From NCBI RefSeq assembly GCF_038502225.1, contig NC_091341.1, positions 3,294,626-3,358,625 of the forward strand: a stretch of 64,000 nt of DNA. Reading direction: 5' to 3'. The notes beneath the pieces were generated by a model that had not been told where the DNA came from, did not search any database, and saw only the letters and a list, made by a program, of their open reading frames with translations. Made by a program: the position numbers and the translations under genes. Below, in pieces: positions 53,447 through 63,800 of this stretch. The stretch's first letter is position 1. Every line of letters begins with the position of its first letter. This DNA comes from Cherax quadricarinatus. Taxonomy: Eukaryota > Arthropoda > Malacostraca > Decapoda > Parastacidae.

Positions 53447-55095
53447 TAAAGAGGAACCTAGCATACCTTTGGCTAATCTCTTCAATATATCACTACAAAC
53501 TAGCATAGTGCCAGAAAAGTGAAAAATGACAAATGTAATACCTATTTACAAGGCAGGTGACAGGTCCTTAGCTTCGAACTATAGACCAATAAGCCTTACC
53601 TCCATAGTTGGTAAATTTATGGAATCATTAATTGCCGAAGCAATTCGTGGTCATCTTGAAAGGCATAAATTTATTAATGAATTTCAGCACGGTTTTACAA
53701 AGGGGCGTTCCTGTCGTACGAATTTACTAACTTTCCTCACTAAGGTATTTGAGGAGGTATTGAATGATATTGTGTATGTGGACTTCAGTAAGGCTTTCGA
53801 CAGAGTTCCACATCAGAGGCTGTTGAGAAAACTTAAAAGGCACACGGAATAGGAGAAATTTTTTCCTGGGTAGAGGCATGGTTGACAAATAGGCAGCAGC
53901 GAGTTCGCATAAATGGGGAGAAATCAGAATGGGGGCACGTCACAAGCGGTGTTCCTCAGGGGTCAGTGTTGGGCCCCCTGTTGTTCACAACTTACATAAA
54001 CGACATAGATGAGGGAATAAATAGCAACATAAGCAAATTTGCTGATGACACCAAAATAGGCCGTCCAGTTCATTCTAATGAGGATATTAGAGCACTCCAG
54101 GATGATTTGAATAGACTAATGCAGTGGTTGGAGAAGTGGCAGATGCAGTTTAATATAGACAGATACAAAGTTTTAAATGTTGGACAGGAAAATAACCATG
54201 CCACATATAAACTAAATAATGTAGATCTTAATATTACAGATTGCGAAAAGGATTTAGGAGTTCTGATTAGCAGTAATCTGAAACCAAACCATACCACGGG
54301 CGGGATTTGAACCCGCGGTCAGAGAGTCTCAAAACTCCAGACCGTGAGTCATCTGAAACCAAGACAACAGTGCATAAGTGTTCGCAATAAAGCTAACAAA
54401 TTCCTTGGCTTCATAGCAAGAAGTATAAATAATAGAAGTCCTCAGGTTGTTCAACTCTATATATCCTTGGTTAGGCCTCATTTAGATTATGCTGCGCAGT
54501 TTTGGTCACCGTATTACAGAATGGATATAAATGCTCAGGAAAACGTACAAAGGAGGATGAGGAAGTTGATCCCATTTATCAGAAATCTTTCCTATGGGGA
54601 TGGGCTGAAGGCCCTGAATCTGCACTCTCTAGAAAGGCGTAGAATTAGGGGGGATATGATCGAGGTGTATAAATGGAAAACATGAATTAATAAAGGGGAT
54701 GTAAATAGCGTGCTAAAAATATCTAGCATAGACAGGACTCGCAGCAGTGGTTTTAAGTTGGAAAAATTCGGATTCAGGAAGGATATAGGAATGCATTGGT
54801 TTGGTAATAGAGTTGTGGATGAGAGGAACAAATTCCCGAGTACCGTCATAGAAGCTAAGACGTTGTGTAGTTTTAAAAAATAGGTTGGATAAATACATGA
54901 GTGGGTGTGGGTGGGTGTGAGTTGGACCTGACTAGCTTGTGCTACTAGTTCGGATGCCGTGCTCCTCCCTTAAGTGAATATGACTGACCTGACTAGGTCA
55001 AGGCATTGGCTTAAGTCGGTGGGAGAATTGGACCTGCCTCGCATGGGCCCGTAGGCCAGTTGCAGTGTTCCTTCTGTCTTATGTTCTTATGTTTA
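53447..55095 (+). mobile_element. CR1-like LINE family D, reverse transcriptase to 3' end
   Basis: Reads SIVPEKW(stop)KMTNVIPIYKAGDRSLASNY-type start, RPISLTSIVGKFMESLIAEA, FQHGFTKGRSCRTNLLTFL, block A VDFSKAFDRVPHQRLL, a frame break at about 53850, block B VTSGVPQGSVLGPLLFTTYI, block C SKFADDTKIG (catalytic FADD kept), thumb EKDLGVLISSNLKP, LVRPHLDYAAQFWSP, RRRIRGDMIEVYKW and a stop-interrupted tail. It ends GTTCCTTCTGTCTTATGTTCTTATG (last 16 bases periodic by 8), as CR1 ends do. The 5' end of ORF2 is missing. A 63-bp tRNA-like insert interrupts it at 54288. A second copy of its 3' end is at 7478-8021. Confidence 0.92.
54288..54350 (-). mobile_element. 63-bp tRNA-like insertion with 12-bp target duplication
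   Basis: The insert is flanked by ATCTGAAACCAA at 54276-54287 and 54351-54362. On the minus strand it reads GTCTGGAGTTTTGAGACTCT, GACCGCGGGTTCAAATCCCG, CCCGTGGTATGGT: a B box (GGTTCAAATCC) and 3' half of the SINE S2 head (59794-59871). The A-box half is absent. Insert plus duplication is 75 bp, so the LINE frame is kept apart from a TGA inside the insert. Confidence 0.85.
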
Positions 55096-55419
55096 TATCA
55101 CATATCTACATAGACACACACTACTCCTTTCAGTAATCTATTACTTGCTCCATACATCTGTCACAGTCCTATCCTGTTTATCTTCTCATATGATTTCTCT
55201 AAATCAGTAAACCAGACACAGAAGTTTCGTACCCTAACTTGCTGTTGTTCACTTAGATTCCTGAAGTTTCTTTCCCATGCGATTGTATTTTCTAACGTAC
55301 ACTTTATCCAATATACTCAATAAGGTATAAACCTTGGTAATAAATACCTTGGTAATAAATACCGATAAGATTGTTTCCCAATAATTCATTCACTCACTCT
55401 CACTCTCACTCTCTCACTC

Positions 55420-55456
<37 letters not shown>

Positions 55457-55680
55457 CCCTTATACAAAGGAACTAAGCATTCTCTCTGCCAATCCTTAGG
55501 TACCATCTCTTTCACGCATGTAGTGAACAAATACACCAACCACTCCAAAACTATATCCTCATCTGCTTTTAGCATCTGTCTTAATCCCATCTGTCCCAGC
55601 TGTTTTACCCTCTCAACCTACGCACTTCTACACTGACCTCTGCCTCCTTTCTCTCTTATCATCTTACTTGATAGAAATTA
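55096..55680 (-). mobile_element. LINE family E, reverse transcriptase fingers and block A (5' piece of split element)
   Basis: Minus strand, from 55680 down with shifts: a GIKTDAK/MLKADEDIVLEWLVYLF-like helix, PKDWQRECLVPLYKG, a (CT)n tract at 55397-55453, then ENTIAWERNFRN, VWFTDLEKSYEKIN (block A, FxDLEKAYD type), RIGL, QMYGASNRLLKGVVCVYVDM. Continues across the nested insertion at 53020. Confidence 0.65.
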
Positions 55681-57854
55681 TATTTTCTTAAGAGTATTTA
55701 AATTGTATTGTGTTGGGGTGATGATGGAGGACGCAGGCATGTATCCCATCTCTTCTTTACATTTATAGTTAGTTCTAGGCAACTTTAAGGTAAATATGTT
55801 TATGTAGTGAGCGTTGAAGTGGCGTGCAGTGTACCTGACGCAAGTTGCAGGTAAACTGCAGCTACGCAGTTAGTGGGTCCAATGTGACGCTATATACACC
55901 CTTCACCATGTTGTCTTGGTCTGGTGTGACGCTATATACACCCATCATTACTTCTTATGATTCTAGTGTGACACAGAGTGCACCATAACAAAGAGAAAGA
56001 CGTCAGGAAGAACACCTACAGCGAATTGGTGTTGAAATGTGACACAGTAGGAGACTGAAAAAGAGACAAAGGCAGACACAAACTAATACAAAGACAAACA
56101 CAGGCTAATATAGAGACAAACACATACAAAGGAGCAGCTAGCATGCATTGTGACGTTGCAAGTGTTGTTGCTCCTGCCGAGAAGTTTGTGGTTTACCATC
56201 CCTCCCATCCCTTCCCCTGCAATCCCCTCCCTCCCCCCTCATCCCTTCTCTTTTCTTCCTTTTCCCTCTTTCTACTCCCTTCTTTTCCTCTTATGTTGTC
56301 TCCCCATTACCTCCACCACCCCCTCTCCTCTACTCGAATGTTTTCTGTGCCTCCTTCGTTTCCACTCCCCCCTTTCCCTTTTCTCACCCCTTTTCTGCCC
56401 TTCTTTTGTTTCCCCCTCTTTCATTCTCTTCCTTCCTCATTATCTTTTTCATCCACTTCCCTGCTCCACTCTCTCCCAAAGTCCAACCATTCCTCTTCAC
56501 TGCCACTCCTTCCTGCCTCCTTTCTCTCATCCCCCTTCTCTCCCGTCCGCCACTCTTCTTGTTCCTGGTGCTCGCGTTTATGTACATCTGGTGAACGTTT
56601 GTGTAACTTCTGATCTTGTTTATGTACTAAGTGAGGGTTCAAGGTCATTTTTTGTGCATATTCTATTTCCAGCTTGTGCTGTTGTGTTTATTGTACCGTT
56701 TCCACTTATTGTTGTCGAGTTGTAACAAAACACAATAACAAAGTTATCTGCCAGAGAATACTATGTTAATCTGTGAATACCCTTCTAGCATCTAGCTTGT
56801 TTTTGGCTTGTAGCAGATTTGCCAGTACTCATCCTTCAGGACCATTATTAACCAGAAAAATGCCTTAAAGTTGGGTTTTCATAAGTATAGAGATTTGAGA
56901 ACAATACTAAATACTGTAACTTTGAAAGCTTTAATAAGTTCTTAAAACTTAGACACTTTATTATATATCAGATACTTTAAACACTAGAAGTAATTAACTG
57001 TACCATATGGGATGACTGTAAATGTATGTAGTATGTATGTAGTGGCTGCTCATTCAACACAGAATATAATTGACAAAACCAACACGCCCCTAAATAACTA
57101 AATTTTGATATCAGTGAAACAAACACAGCTTAAACAATGAAGCAATCAGTTTGCTAAACAGCAGTATACATAAAAGTAACTAAGCAGCACAGCAACAGGC
57201 ACAAGGGAGAGAAAACGAACTAACTGGGGACATTCAGCATGTTCTCCATCAACTGTACATAATTCCTAAATTACTGAATCTGAGTTCAGCAACTCCCAAA
57301 TCCCGACTACGGGAGTGCATAGATGCCATGCTGAGCAAATTTGATCGAGAGTTAACTTCTGAACCTGCATCATATTTAGAGTCTTGTGACACCACAAAGT
57401 AAAAAAAAATCACATTTTAAATAAGTCACTGGGAATAGTTCTGTATAGGACAAGAACTGTGGCATGCTCACAAATGAGATCATACTCTATCACAAAGTGA
57501 GTCTACATCACAAGAGTAAAGGAGAATAGAGTCCTTGCAGACAGTAGACAAGCAATAAGAGCACGGACGATTGTAGCAGATGCAGGCGTGAGGTAAGGTC
57601 CGCTCTGAGGTTGACACACATCCCAGAATGCACCACAGTTGGCAAACGAATAAACAAGCGTGTAACTGTATTGTCGTGTATATTGTAATGTTTCCAGTTT
57701 GTATTTATTGTACGGTTTCCAGCTTGTGTTGTTGTGTTTATTGTACTCTTACCAGCAATTGTTGTGTATACAGTACTGGGGTGGATTGGCACCATGCACC
57801 TGTTTGGTTCACACCTTTGTCTGTGGTCCAAATAAATATAAGATATAATGCTTC
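55681..57854. other. no recognised gene; minor repeats
   Basis: GTGTGACGCTATATACACCC is repeated two to three times at 55874-55985. ACAAAGACAAACACAGGCTA is repeated about three times at 56060-56130. TTCCAGCTTGTGCTGTTGTG and TTTATTGTACCGTTTCC (56670-56710) recur at 57690-57760. A pyrimidine-rich block at 56190-56570 yields Pro/Ser/Leu frames on plus that I do not read as coding. Confidence 0.5.
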
Positions 57855-57990
57855 AAGAAACTGGGCCTTCATTAGCCGGGTTGTGATGACTGTGTGCGAG
57901 AGCCTGATGCTAGCACCACCAGCCTGGTTGGCCAGGCCTCTGGCAGTGCTACGAGCGTAGAAAAACCCTTGAAACTGCCAGAGGTATGTC
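57855..57990 (+). mobile_element. LINE family C tail, diverged
   Basis: TTAGCCGGGTTGTGATGACT, GCACCACCAGCCTGGTTGGC and CTACGAGCGTAGAAAAACCC then CTTGAAACTGCCAGAGGTAT follow the family-C tail. Confidence 0.6.
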
Positions 57991-58192
57991 ACAAATACGG
58001 TGAGACAGTCAACCAATGGGGGTTCTCACTAGCCTTAGCCTCTCGTATCAACAAGGAAACGTATTTCGTATGCATTTATTAATTGCAAGAGATACATGTA
58101 ATTGGTAATTCCCGTTTGTATAATTGGCCATTCCTGCTGGTCTAATTGACAATTCCTATTGGTGTAATTGTAGCTTCCCGTTTGTGTAACTT

Positions 58193-58325
58193 ATCATTCC
58201 TGTTTTGTGTTACCAGATCGTTCCTGTTTTGTGTTACCAGATCGTTCCTGTTTTGTGTACCAGGTCGTTCCTGTTTTGTGTACAAGGTCGTTCCTGTTTT
58301 GTGTACAAGGTCGTTCCTGTTTATA
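58193..58325. repeat. 20- to 24-bp minisatellite, about 6 copies
   Basis: GTTCCTGTTTTGTGTTACCA plus GATC, later GTACAAGGTC. Confidence 0.92.
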
Positions 58326-58374
58326 AAACTACTCATTCGTTTTAATATAAAAAGAAAGCCCAGGGTCATTTGGC

Positions 58375-58605
58375 AGGAAGGTGTGGGAGGTGTCACCTGG
58401 AAGGCAGATGTGCGAAGTGTCACCTGGGAGGCAGGTGTGCGAGGTGTCACCTGGGAGGCAGGTGTGGGAGTTATCGCCTGGGAGGCAGATGTGGAAGGTA
58501 TCACCTGGGAAGCAGGTGTGAGAGGTGGAAGGTGTCGTCTGAGAGGTAGGTGTGGGAGGTGTTATCTGGGAGGCAGGTGTGGGAGGTGTGTGGGACGGTG
58601 GTGGT
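58375..58605. repeat. 27-bp minisatellite, about 8 copies
   Basis: GTGTCACCTGGGAGGCAGGT followed by GTGGGAG, diverged. Confidence 0.9.
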
Positions 58606-59034
58606 AATACTCTTGGAATGTTGACAAGTAGGCTGGGTGTCGTTTCCTAATAGGGAATGAGCGGTGGCGGGAAGAGGGGGTTGTGGTAGGGGTGAAGAGG
58701 GGTTGGGGATTGTTGGAGGAACATGGGAGGGGGTTGTGGAGGTGGTGGGGAGGGCAACAGAGAGGGGGAGAAAGATGAGGAACTCCCCAGTTGGTAGACC
58801 ACATGTTGAGGAAATAAAGCTGAGAGACGGATTGAGAAACAGAGAATGACAGACAAAAGAGAAGCAGAAAAAGGCACACACAGGAGAAAGAAGAGAGAAT
58901 GATGATAAAATCATAACAGATGGCAAGAAGCTGATGGTGGTGGTAAATTTACACTTGATCACTGTAAGAATACTTGAGGAACTGTCCATCGTCTGGAGAG
59001 ACAAGTGGGAGACTCTCTCTCTCTCTCTCCTGTT

Positions 59035-59093
<59 letters not shown>

Positions 59094-59759
59094 GTTTTCA
59101 GCTCTGTATTTACACCTGAACTCGACACCAACATTCCCAGGGTATAAAATTTATTTTTAGTGCCTAAATCTGACTAAATATACATTAACGAAATTAGGAG
59201 CCTTGACATATTAAAATTATGGGAGAAACTGAAGGGTTACCAGATCAAGAGGACCAGATGAACTGTTTGTTACTCTTATAAACACAATATAAACAAACAG
59301 TGGTTTACCCAGTAACGACAATATTACACACATTTGACAACAAGGCTTCACAAAACATTGGAAATTACCAACTACTTAGAATGGAACACAAGACTTGAGG
59401 CACGCGGACGTAGACGTAGAAGTAGGTGGTGGTTGTGGTAGTTAATGGTTATGTTAGGTGGTGGTCACAGCAGTGGCCACAGGTATCCTGGTGTTTGATC
59501 CGCAGCCCCTCATTTTTTTTGTATCCACCTGCACTACATTACCCAAAACTGGAACTGGTGGTAACTAGGAGTGGAACCAAAGGAAACTAGAAGTAGAACC
59601 ACTGGTACACAGCTTTGTGTGCGACAGTGGAATACTTGTAGTTGCAATAGTAGCCATACTAAAAATAGTTTGTGGACCATGCCTTCCATCCACTGCTGTC
59701 TCCTATAGATATTCAGTGTCTTTCTTACTTAATTTACTGTGGTGTGTTTTTTGACTCGC
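58606..59759. other. no recognised gene; (CT)n
   Basis: G-rich to about 58760, (CT)n at 59012-59092, then AT-rich spacer with a GGTGGTGG stretch near 59425-59465. Nothing coding recognised. Confidence 0.5.
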
Positions 59760-60000
59760 GAAATCGTAATGACACGATTGCAAACAAACCATACCACAGA
59801 CGGGGATAGAACCCGCGATCAGAGTCTCAAAGCTCCAGACCGTCGCGTTAACTACTAGGCCAGCTAGCCACAATAAGATTCATCCAACTAGGTATATTTC
59901 TACACCATAGGAAGGTTAGCATAGGCACCACTGTGACCACAAATGCAAGTTTTTACAGACGAATCTCCAGCTAGCGTGGCCGTGACGAACTCTAGCTCAA
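59760..60000 (-). mobile_element. tRNA-derived SINE S2, inverted copy
   Basis: The minus-strand tRNA-like head is 59794-59871 (78 nt). It includes GTGGCTAGCTGGCCTAGTAG, TTAACGCGACGGTCTGGAG and a B-box region GCGGGTTCTATCCCCGTC. Upstream (59872-60000) is the body with CCTATGGTGTAGAAATATAC inverted. Confidence 0.8.
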
Positions 60001-60400
60001 GTAGAAATATACTTAGTTGGATGAATTTTATTGTGGCTAGCTGGCCCAGTGGTTAACGCGACGGTCTGGAGTTTTGAGACTCTGATCGCGGGTTCTATCC
60101 CCGTCCGTGGTATGGTTTGTTTGCAATCGTGTCATTACGATTTCGTGAGTCATGTTGACAGCTTTGAGGGGACTTGAGCTAGAGTTCGTCACGGCCATGC
60201 TAGCTGGAGGCTCGTCTGTAAAAACTTCCATTTGTGGTCACAGTGGTGCCTATGCTAACCTTCCTATGGTGTAGAAATATACCTAGTTGGACGAATCTTA
60301 TTGTGGCTAGCTGATCCAGTGGCTAACGCGACGGTCTGGAGTTTTGAGACTCTGATCGCGGGTTCTATTCCAGTCCGTGGTATAGTTTGTGTGTGTTTTT
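60001..60400 (+). mobile_element. tRNA-derived SINE S2, tandem dimer
   Basis: Heads at 60033-60110 and 60303-60380 are both 78 nt and start exactly 270 bp apart. Both have GTGGCTAGCTG, a TTAACGCGACGGTCTGGAG or CTAACGCGACGG core and GCGGGTTCTAT. Between them lies the full body (TTTGCAATCGTGTCATTACG; GACTTGAGCTAGAGTTCGTC; CAGTGGTGCCTATGCTAACC). The second head is followed only by TATAGTTTGTGTG. Not a functional tRNA: acceptor stem poorly paired and anticodon arm irregular. Confidence 0.82.
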
Positions 60401-60684
60401 TTCCCTTATTTCATGCCGGCAGTTAACGGAGGAAATGGAGAGAGTCTTCTGCTTTACTAGCCTTGCCTTAACCATCTAGATTAATAGTGATAGGCCTTAA
60501 TGTAAATAACAGTAGATAGGCGTCAGCAGATATCCTGGGTGTGGACTTTAAAGCCCTCTGTTATCTGTCTTTACCATGTATTGTCTCCCTCTCTCCCTCT
60601 TTCTCTGTCTCATAAGGTCCACATTCCGCATGATAATTCGTAATTGATGACTCGTATCTTCCGGGAGAAGGATAAAAGCGGGCG

Positions 60685-60689
<5 letters not shown>
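60401..60689. other. no recognised feature
   Basis: Short unique spacer. Confidence 0.4.

Positions 60690-60771
<82 letters not shown>
60690..60771. repeat. (CT)n(CA)n microsatellite
   Basis: About 32 CT units then 9 CA units, ending exactly where LINE-B sequence starts (TTTTCTTGGACTGCAAG). Confidence 0.96.
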
Positions 60772-60773
<2 letters not shown>

Positions 60774-61925
60774 ATTTTCTTGGACTGCAAGAAGGCATTC
60801 GACACAGTTCCTCACAAGAAATAAATGCAAAAGCAAGAGGATCAGGCACGTATAACAGGAAGGTCACTGCAATGGATCAGAGAATATCTGACAGGAAGGC
60901 AACATGTCATGGTACGTGACGAGGTATCAGAGTGGGTGCCTGTGACGAGCGGGGTTCCACAGTGGTCATTCCTAGGACCAGTTCTATTTTTGGTATATGT
61001 GAATATGACGGAAGGGATAGGCTGAGAAGTGTCCTTGTTTGCAGATGATGTGAAGTTAATGAGGAGAATTAAATCGGATGAGGATCAGGCAGGACTAGAA
61101 AAAGACCTGGACAAGCTGGAAGCTTGGTCCAGCAACTGGCTCTTCGAATTTAACCCTGCCAAATGCAGAGTCATGAAGATCGAGGAAGGACAAGGAAGAT
61201 CGCAGACAGTTAATAGGCTAGGTGGCCAAAGACTGCAAACCTCACTCAAGGAAAAGGATCTTGGGGCGAGTATAATATCGAGTACATCTCCTGAGGCGCA
61301 CATCAACCAGATTACTGCTGCAGCATATGGGCGCCTGGCAAACCAGAAAATAGCGTTCCGATACCTCAGTAAAGAATCGTTCAAGACTCTGTACACCGTG
61401 TACGTCAGGCCCACACTGGAGTATGCAGCACCAGTTTGGAACCCATACCTGGTCAATCACGTCAAGAAATTAGAGAAAGTGCAAAGATTTGCAACAAGTC
61501 TAGTTCCAGAGCTAAGAGGAATGTCCTACGAAGAAAGGTTAAGGGAAATCGGCCTGACGACACTGGAGGACAGGAGGGTTAAGGGAGACATGATAAGGAC
61601 ATACAAAATACTGCGAGGAATTGACAAGGTGGACAGAGACAGGATGTTCCAGAGGTGGGACACAGAAACAAGGGGTCACAATTGGAAGCTGAAGACTCAG
61701 ATAAGCCAAAGAGATGTTAGGAAATATTTCTTTAGTCAGAGTTGTCAAGAAGTGGAATAGTCTGGCAAGTGATGTAGTGGAGGCAGGAATCATACATAGT
61801 CTTAAGATGAGGTATGATAAAGCTCATGGAACAGGGGAAGAGAGGACCTAGTAGCGATCAGTGAAGATGCAGGGCCAGGAGCTATGTATCGACCCCTGCA
61901 ACCACAATAGGTGAGTACACACACA
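60772..61925 (+). mobile_element. LINE family B, reverse transcriptase to 3' end
   Basis: Starts at palm block A (FLDCKKAFDTVPHK), block B VTSGVPQWSFLGPVLFLVYV, block C VSLFADDVKLMRRIKSDEDQ with FADD intact but in a new frame after a shift at about 61024. Then a 243-codon frame 61029-61760: LFEFNPAKCRVMKIEEG, EKDLGASIISSTSPEAHINQ, YVRPTLEYAAPVWNPY, RFATSLVPELRGMSYEERL, DVRKYFFSQSCQEVE. It ends CCCCTGCAACCACAATAGGT. Compared with 23110-24465 it is less decayed but also dead. The upstream boundary is the CA repeat. Confidence 0.9.
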
Positions 61926-62079
61926 TGCTTTCATACAGAGAAAGGCAGAGGCTTGCTTTGTGCTGTCAGTAGGACAAACAGGAGACTCTTACATTGCTTC
62001 AAGAATGTAGATGGACACTGGAAATCCTTTTTTTTTTTTTTTAAAGAGTCCTAGATATCAGGAGTGACAGAAAGATAGA
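61926..62079. other. spacer with T run
   Basis: T run at 62030-62042; nothing else recognised. Confidence 0.4.
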
Positions 62080-62215
62080 AGTCAGTTGTGACATCAGGGT
62101 GGTAGTCATCAGTTGACATCAGGGTGGTAGTCATCAGTTGACATCAGGGTGGTAGTCATCAGTTGACATCACGGTGGTAGTCATCAGTTGTGACATCAGG
62201 GTGGTAGACGTCAGG
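62080..62215. repeat. 25-bp minisatellite, about 5 copies
   Basis: CAGTTGACATCAGGGTGGTA plus GTCAT; the outer copies read GTGACATCAGG. Confidence 0.93.
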
Positions 62216-62659
62216 AGTGACAGTTGCAGGTATCAGAAGTGGGATCAAAGTGGACATCAGGAGGGTCATCAGAGTGGTAGACAACAAGAGTGACATCAGA
62301 GGAGTGTGTCTAAACCAGTGAATTATGTGTAGACTCTGGATAACATTATAATCACTTAGGACTCCGTGAACATTAACTCTGGTGCTGTAACTACAAACAT
62401 CCGCTAACAAATGGATAATAATAAATAGGTGATAAATTGATAATAAATAGATGATAACCATTCCAGTTCTTTTTTTTATCTTATAAATGTGAAGTAATAC
62501 AATTTAGCATTTGTTTTTTTACCTCGGTTGATAGTGATAACAGTAGATAGCAAATATAGGATAATCAGTAGATAACAAGTAGTTATCCACAGATCTGCAT
62601 CCTTGACATAAATATTATATAACTATAAAGTAATGGAAAAATCTGCTGAGAAGGGGACT
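62216..62659. other. no gene; decayed satellite edge and AT-rich spacer
   Basis: ACATCAG/GAGTGG words continue to about 62310. ATAGATGATAA words recur at 62420-62460. Confidence 0.45.
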
Positions 62660-63800
62660 GGTGTCACAGCTTCATCAGCCAGGATTCATGGCCTCCAGTC
62701 AGCAGTGCATCTGGCCAGACTGATCCATAATTAAAGTGGAAGCCGTGTGGATAGTCGGCCTGCGAGACACTGTCCTGGCACCTCTGCTGTATCTTATCCT
62801 CATAATACACACAGATAAAAACACTCCCCACAGTTTTGTATCGTTTGCGGATGACTTTAAAATAAGCATGAAAGTCACCTTGGTAGAAGACACTCAAAAA
62901 TTGCTGAACAATGTAAGAAGTGTTTTCTAGTAGACAGTAGAGAACATGAGGTTCAGTGGTAAGTTCCAACTGCTTAGGTATGAAAACAAAGAAGAACTCA
63001 AAAGGGACACTGTATACTAAAGTCAAGGGGATATGCCTGGAGCATACCGGCAGAGGGTTTTGGGGGTCAACGCCCCCGCGGCATGGTCTGTGACCAGGCC
63101 AGGAACGTAAGGATCGGAGCGAAAGGAACACTTAAAAAACCTGGGAGTAATTATGTTGGCTGCCCTTTCTTTCAAAAAACACGATAAGACCAATGTTACA
63201 AGAAGATGACGGGGTGGATAATGAGAACTTTCAAAACAAGGGAGAGAGTGTCAGTGGTGACACTTTTCAAATTAATTGTTCTTTCTCGTCTAGAGTATTT
63301 TTCAATTTGATGGCTCCACTGAGGGCAGGAAAAATATTAGAGCTGGAACAGATAGAGAAAACCTAAATTACCGGAAACGTCTCAAAGTCCTAAATATGTA
63401 CTCGTTGGATTGGAAAAGAGAGATATACGAGAATATATACGTGGAAGGTACTTGAGGGCCTTGTCCCAAATTTTCACATTGCCATAACCTAGAATAAGAG
63501 ATATGGGAGGAAGTGCAAAATAAACCCAGTGGAAAACAGAGGTGCCGTGGGCACAATAATGAACATTGTGTGAGCATTCGTGGCTTCATGTTGTTTCATG
63601 TGTTAGAAGAAGATATCAGAAGCATTACTGGGACAAGTGTAGAAGTCGTCAAGGAAAAACAGGACAGGTATCTTCCCCAAGTGCAGTGCAAGATCAACCA
63701 GGCTTTTATGGATTTGTGGGGCAGTAGGTCGCTAGTAGCAACATCCTGGCCCAGGGCTGGGCTCCGGGAGTAGAAAAACTCCGGAAAATTATCTTCGGTA
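62660..63800 (+). mobile_element. LINE family C, reverse transcriptase to 3' end (dead)
   Basis: Reads VGLRDTVLAPLLYLILI (a degraded GVxQGTVLAPLLF block B), HSFVSFADDFKISMKV (block C, FADD kept), EDTQKLLNNV, FSGKFQLL-like, KEELKRDTVY. Then comes a LINE-A fragment insertion (63053-63105), ALSFKKHDKTNVT-like, RTFKTRERVSVVT-like, then NEHCVSIRGFMLFHVLEEDI, RSITGTSVEVVKEKQDRYLP and the GGGCTGGGCTCCGGGAGTAG tail. Many frame breaks. It links the family-C tails in the window to a reverse transcriptase. Confidence 0.8.
63053..63105 (-). mobile_element. LINE family A 3' scrap inside LINE-C
   Basis: GGGGGTCAACGCCCCCGCGG and GGTCTGTGACCAGGCC are the inverse of the family-A end. Flanking LINE-C is continuous apart from this. 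Confidence 0.7.

Noticed and set aside
60033..60110. functional tRNA genes at 60033-60110, 60303-60380 and 59794-59871
   Set aside because: A- and B-box regions are good, but acceptor pairing is poor and the anticodon arm has an irregular loop. The same head occurs with a conserved body, as in SINEs.
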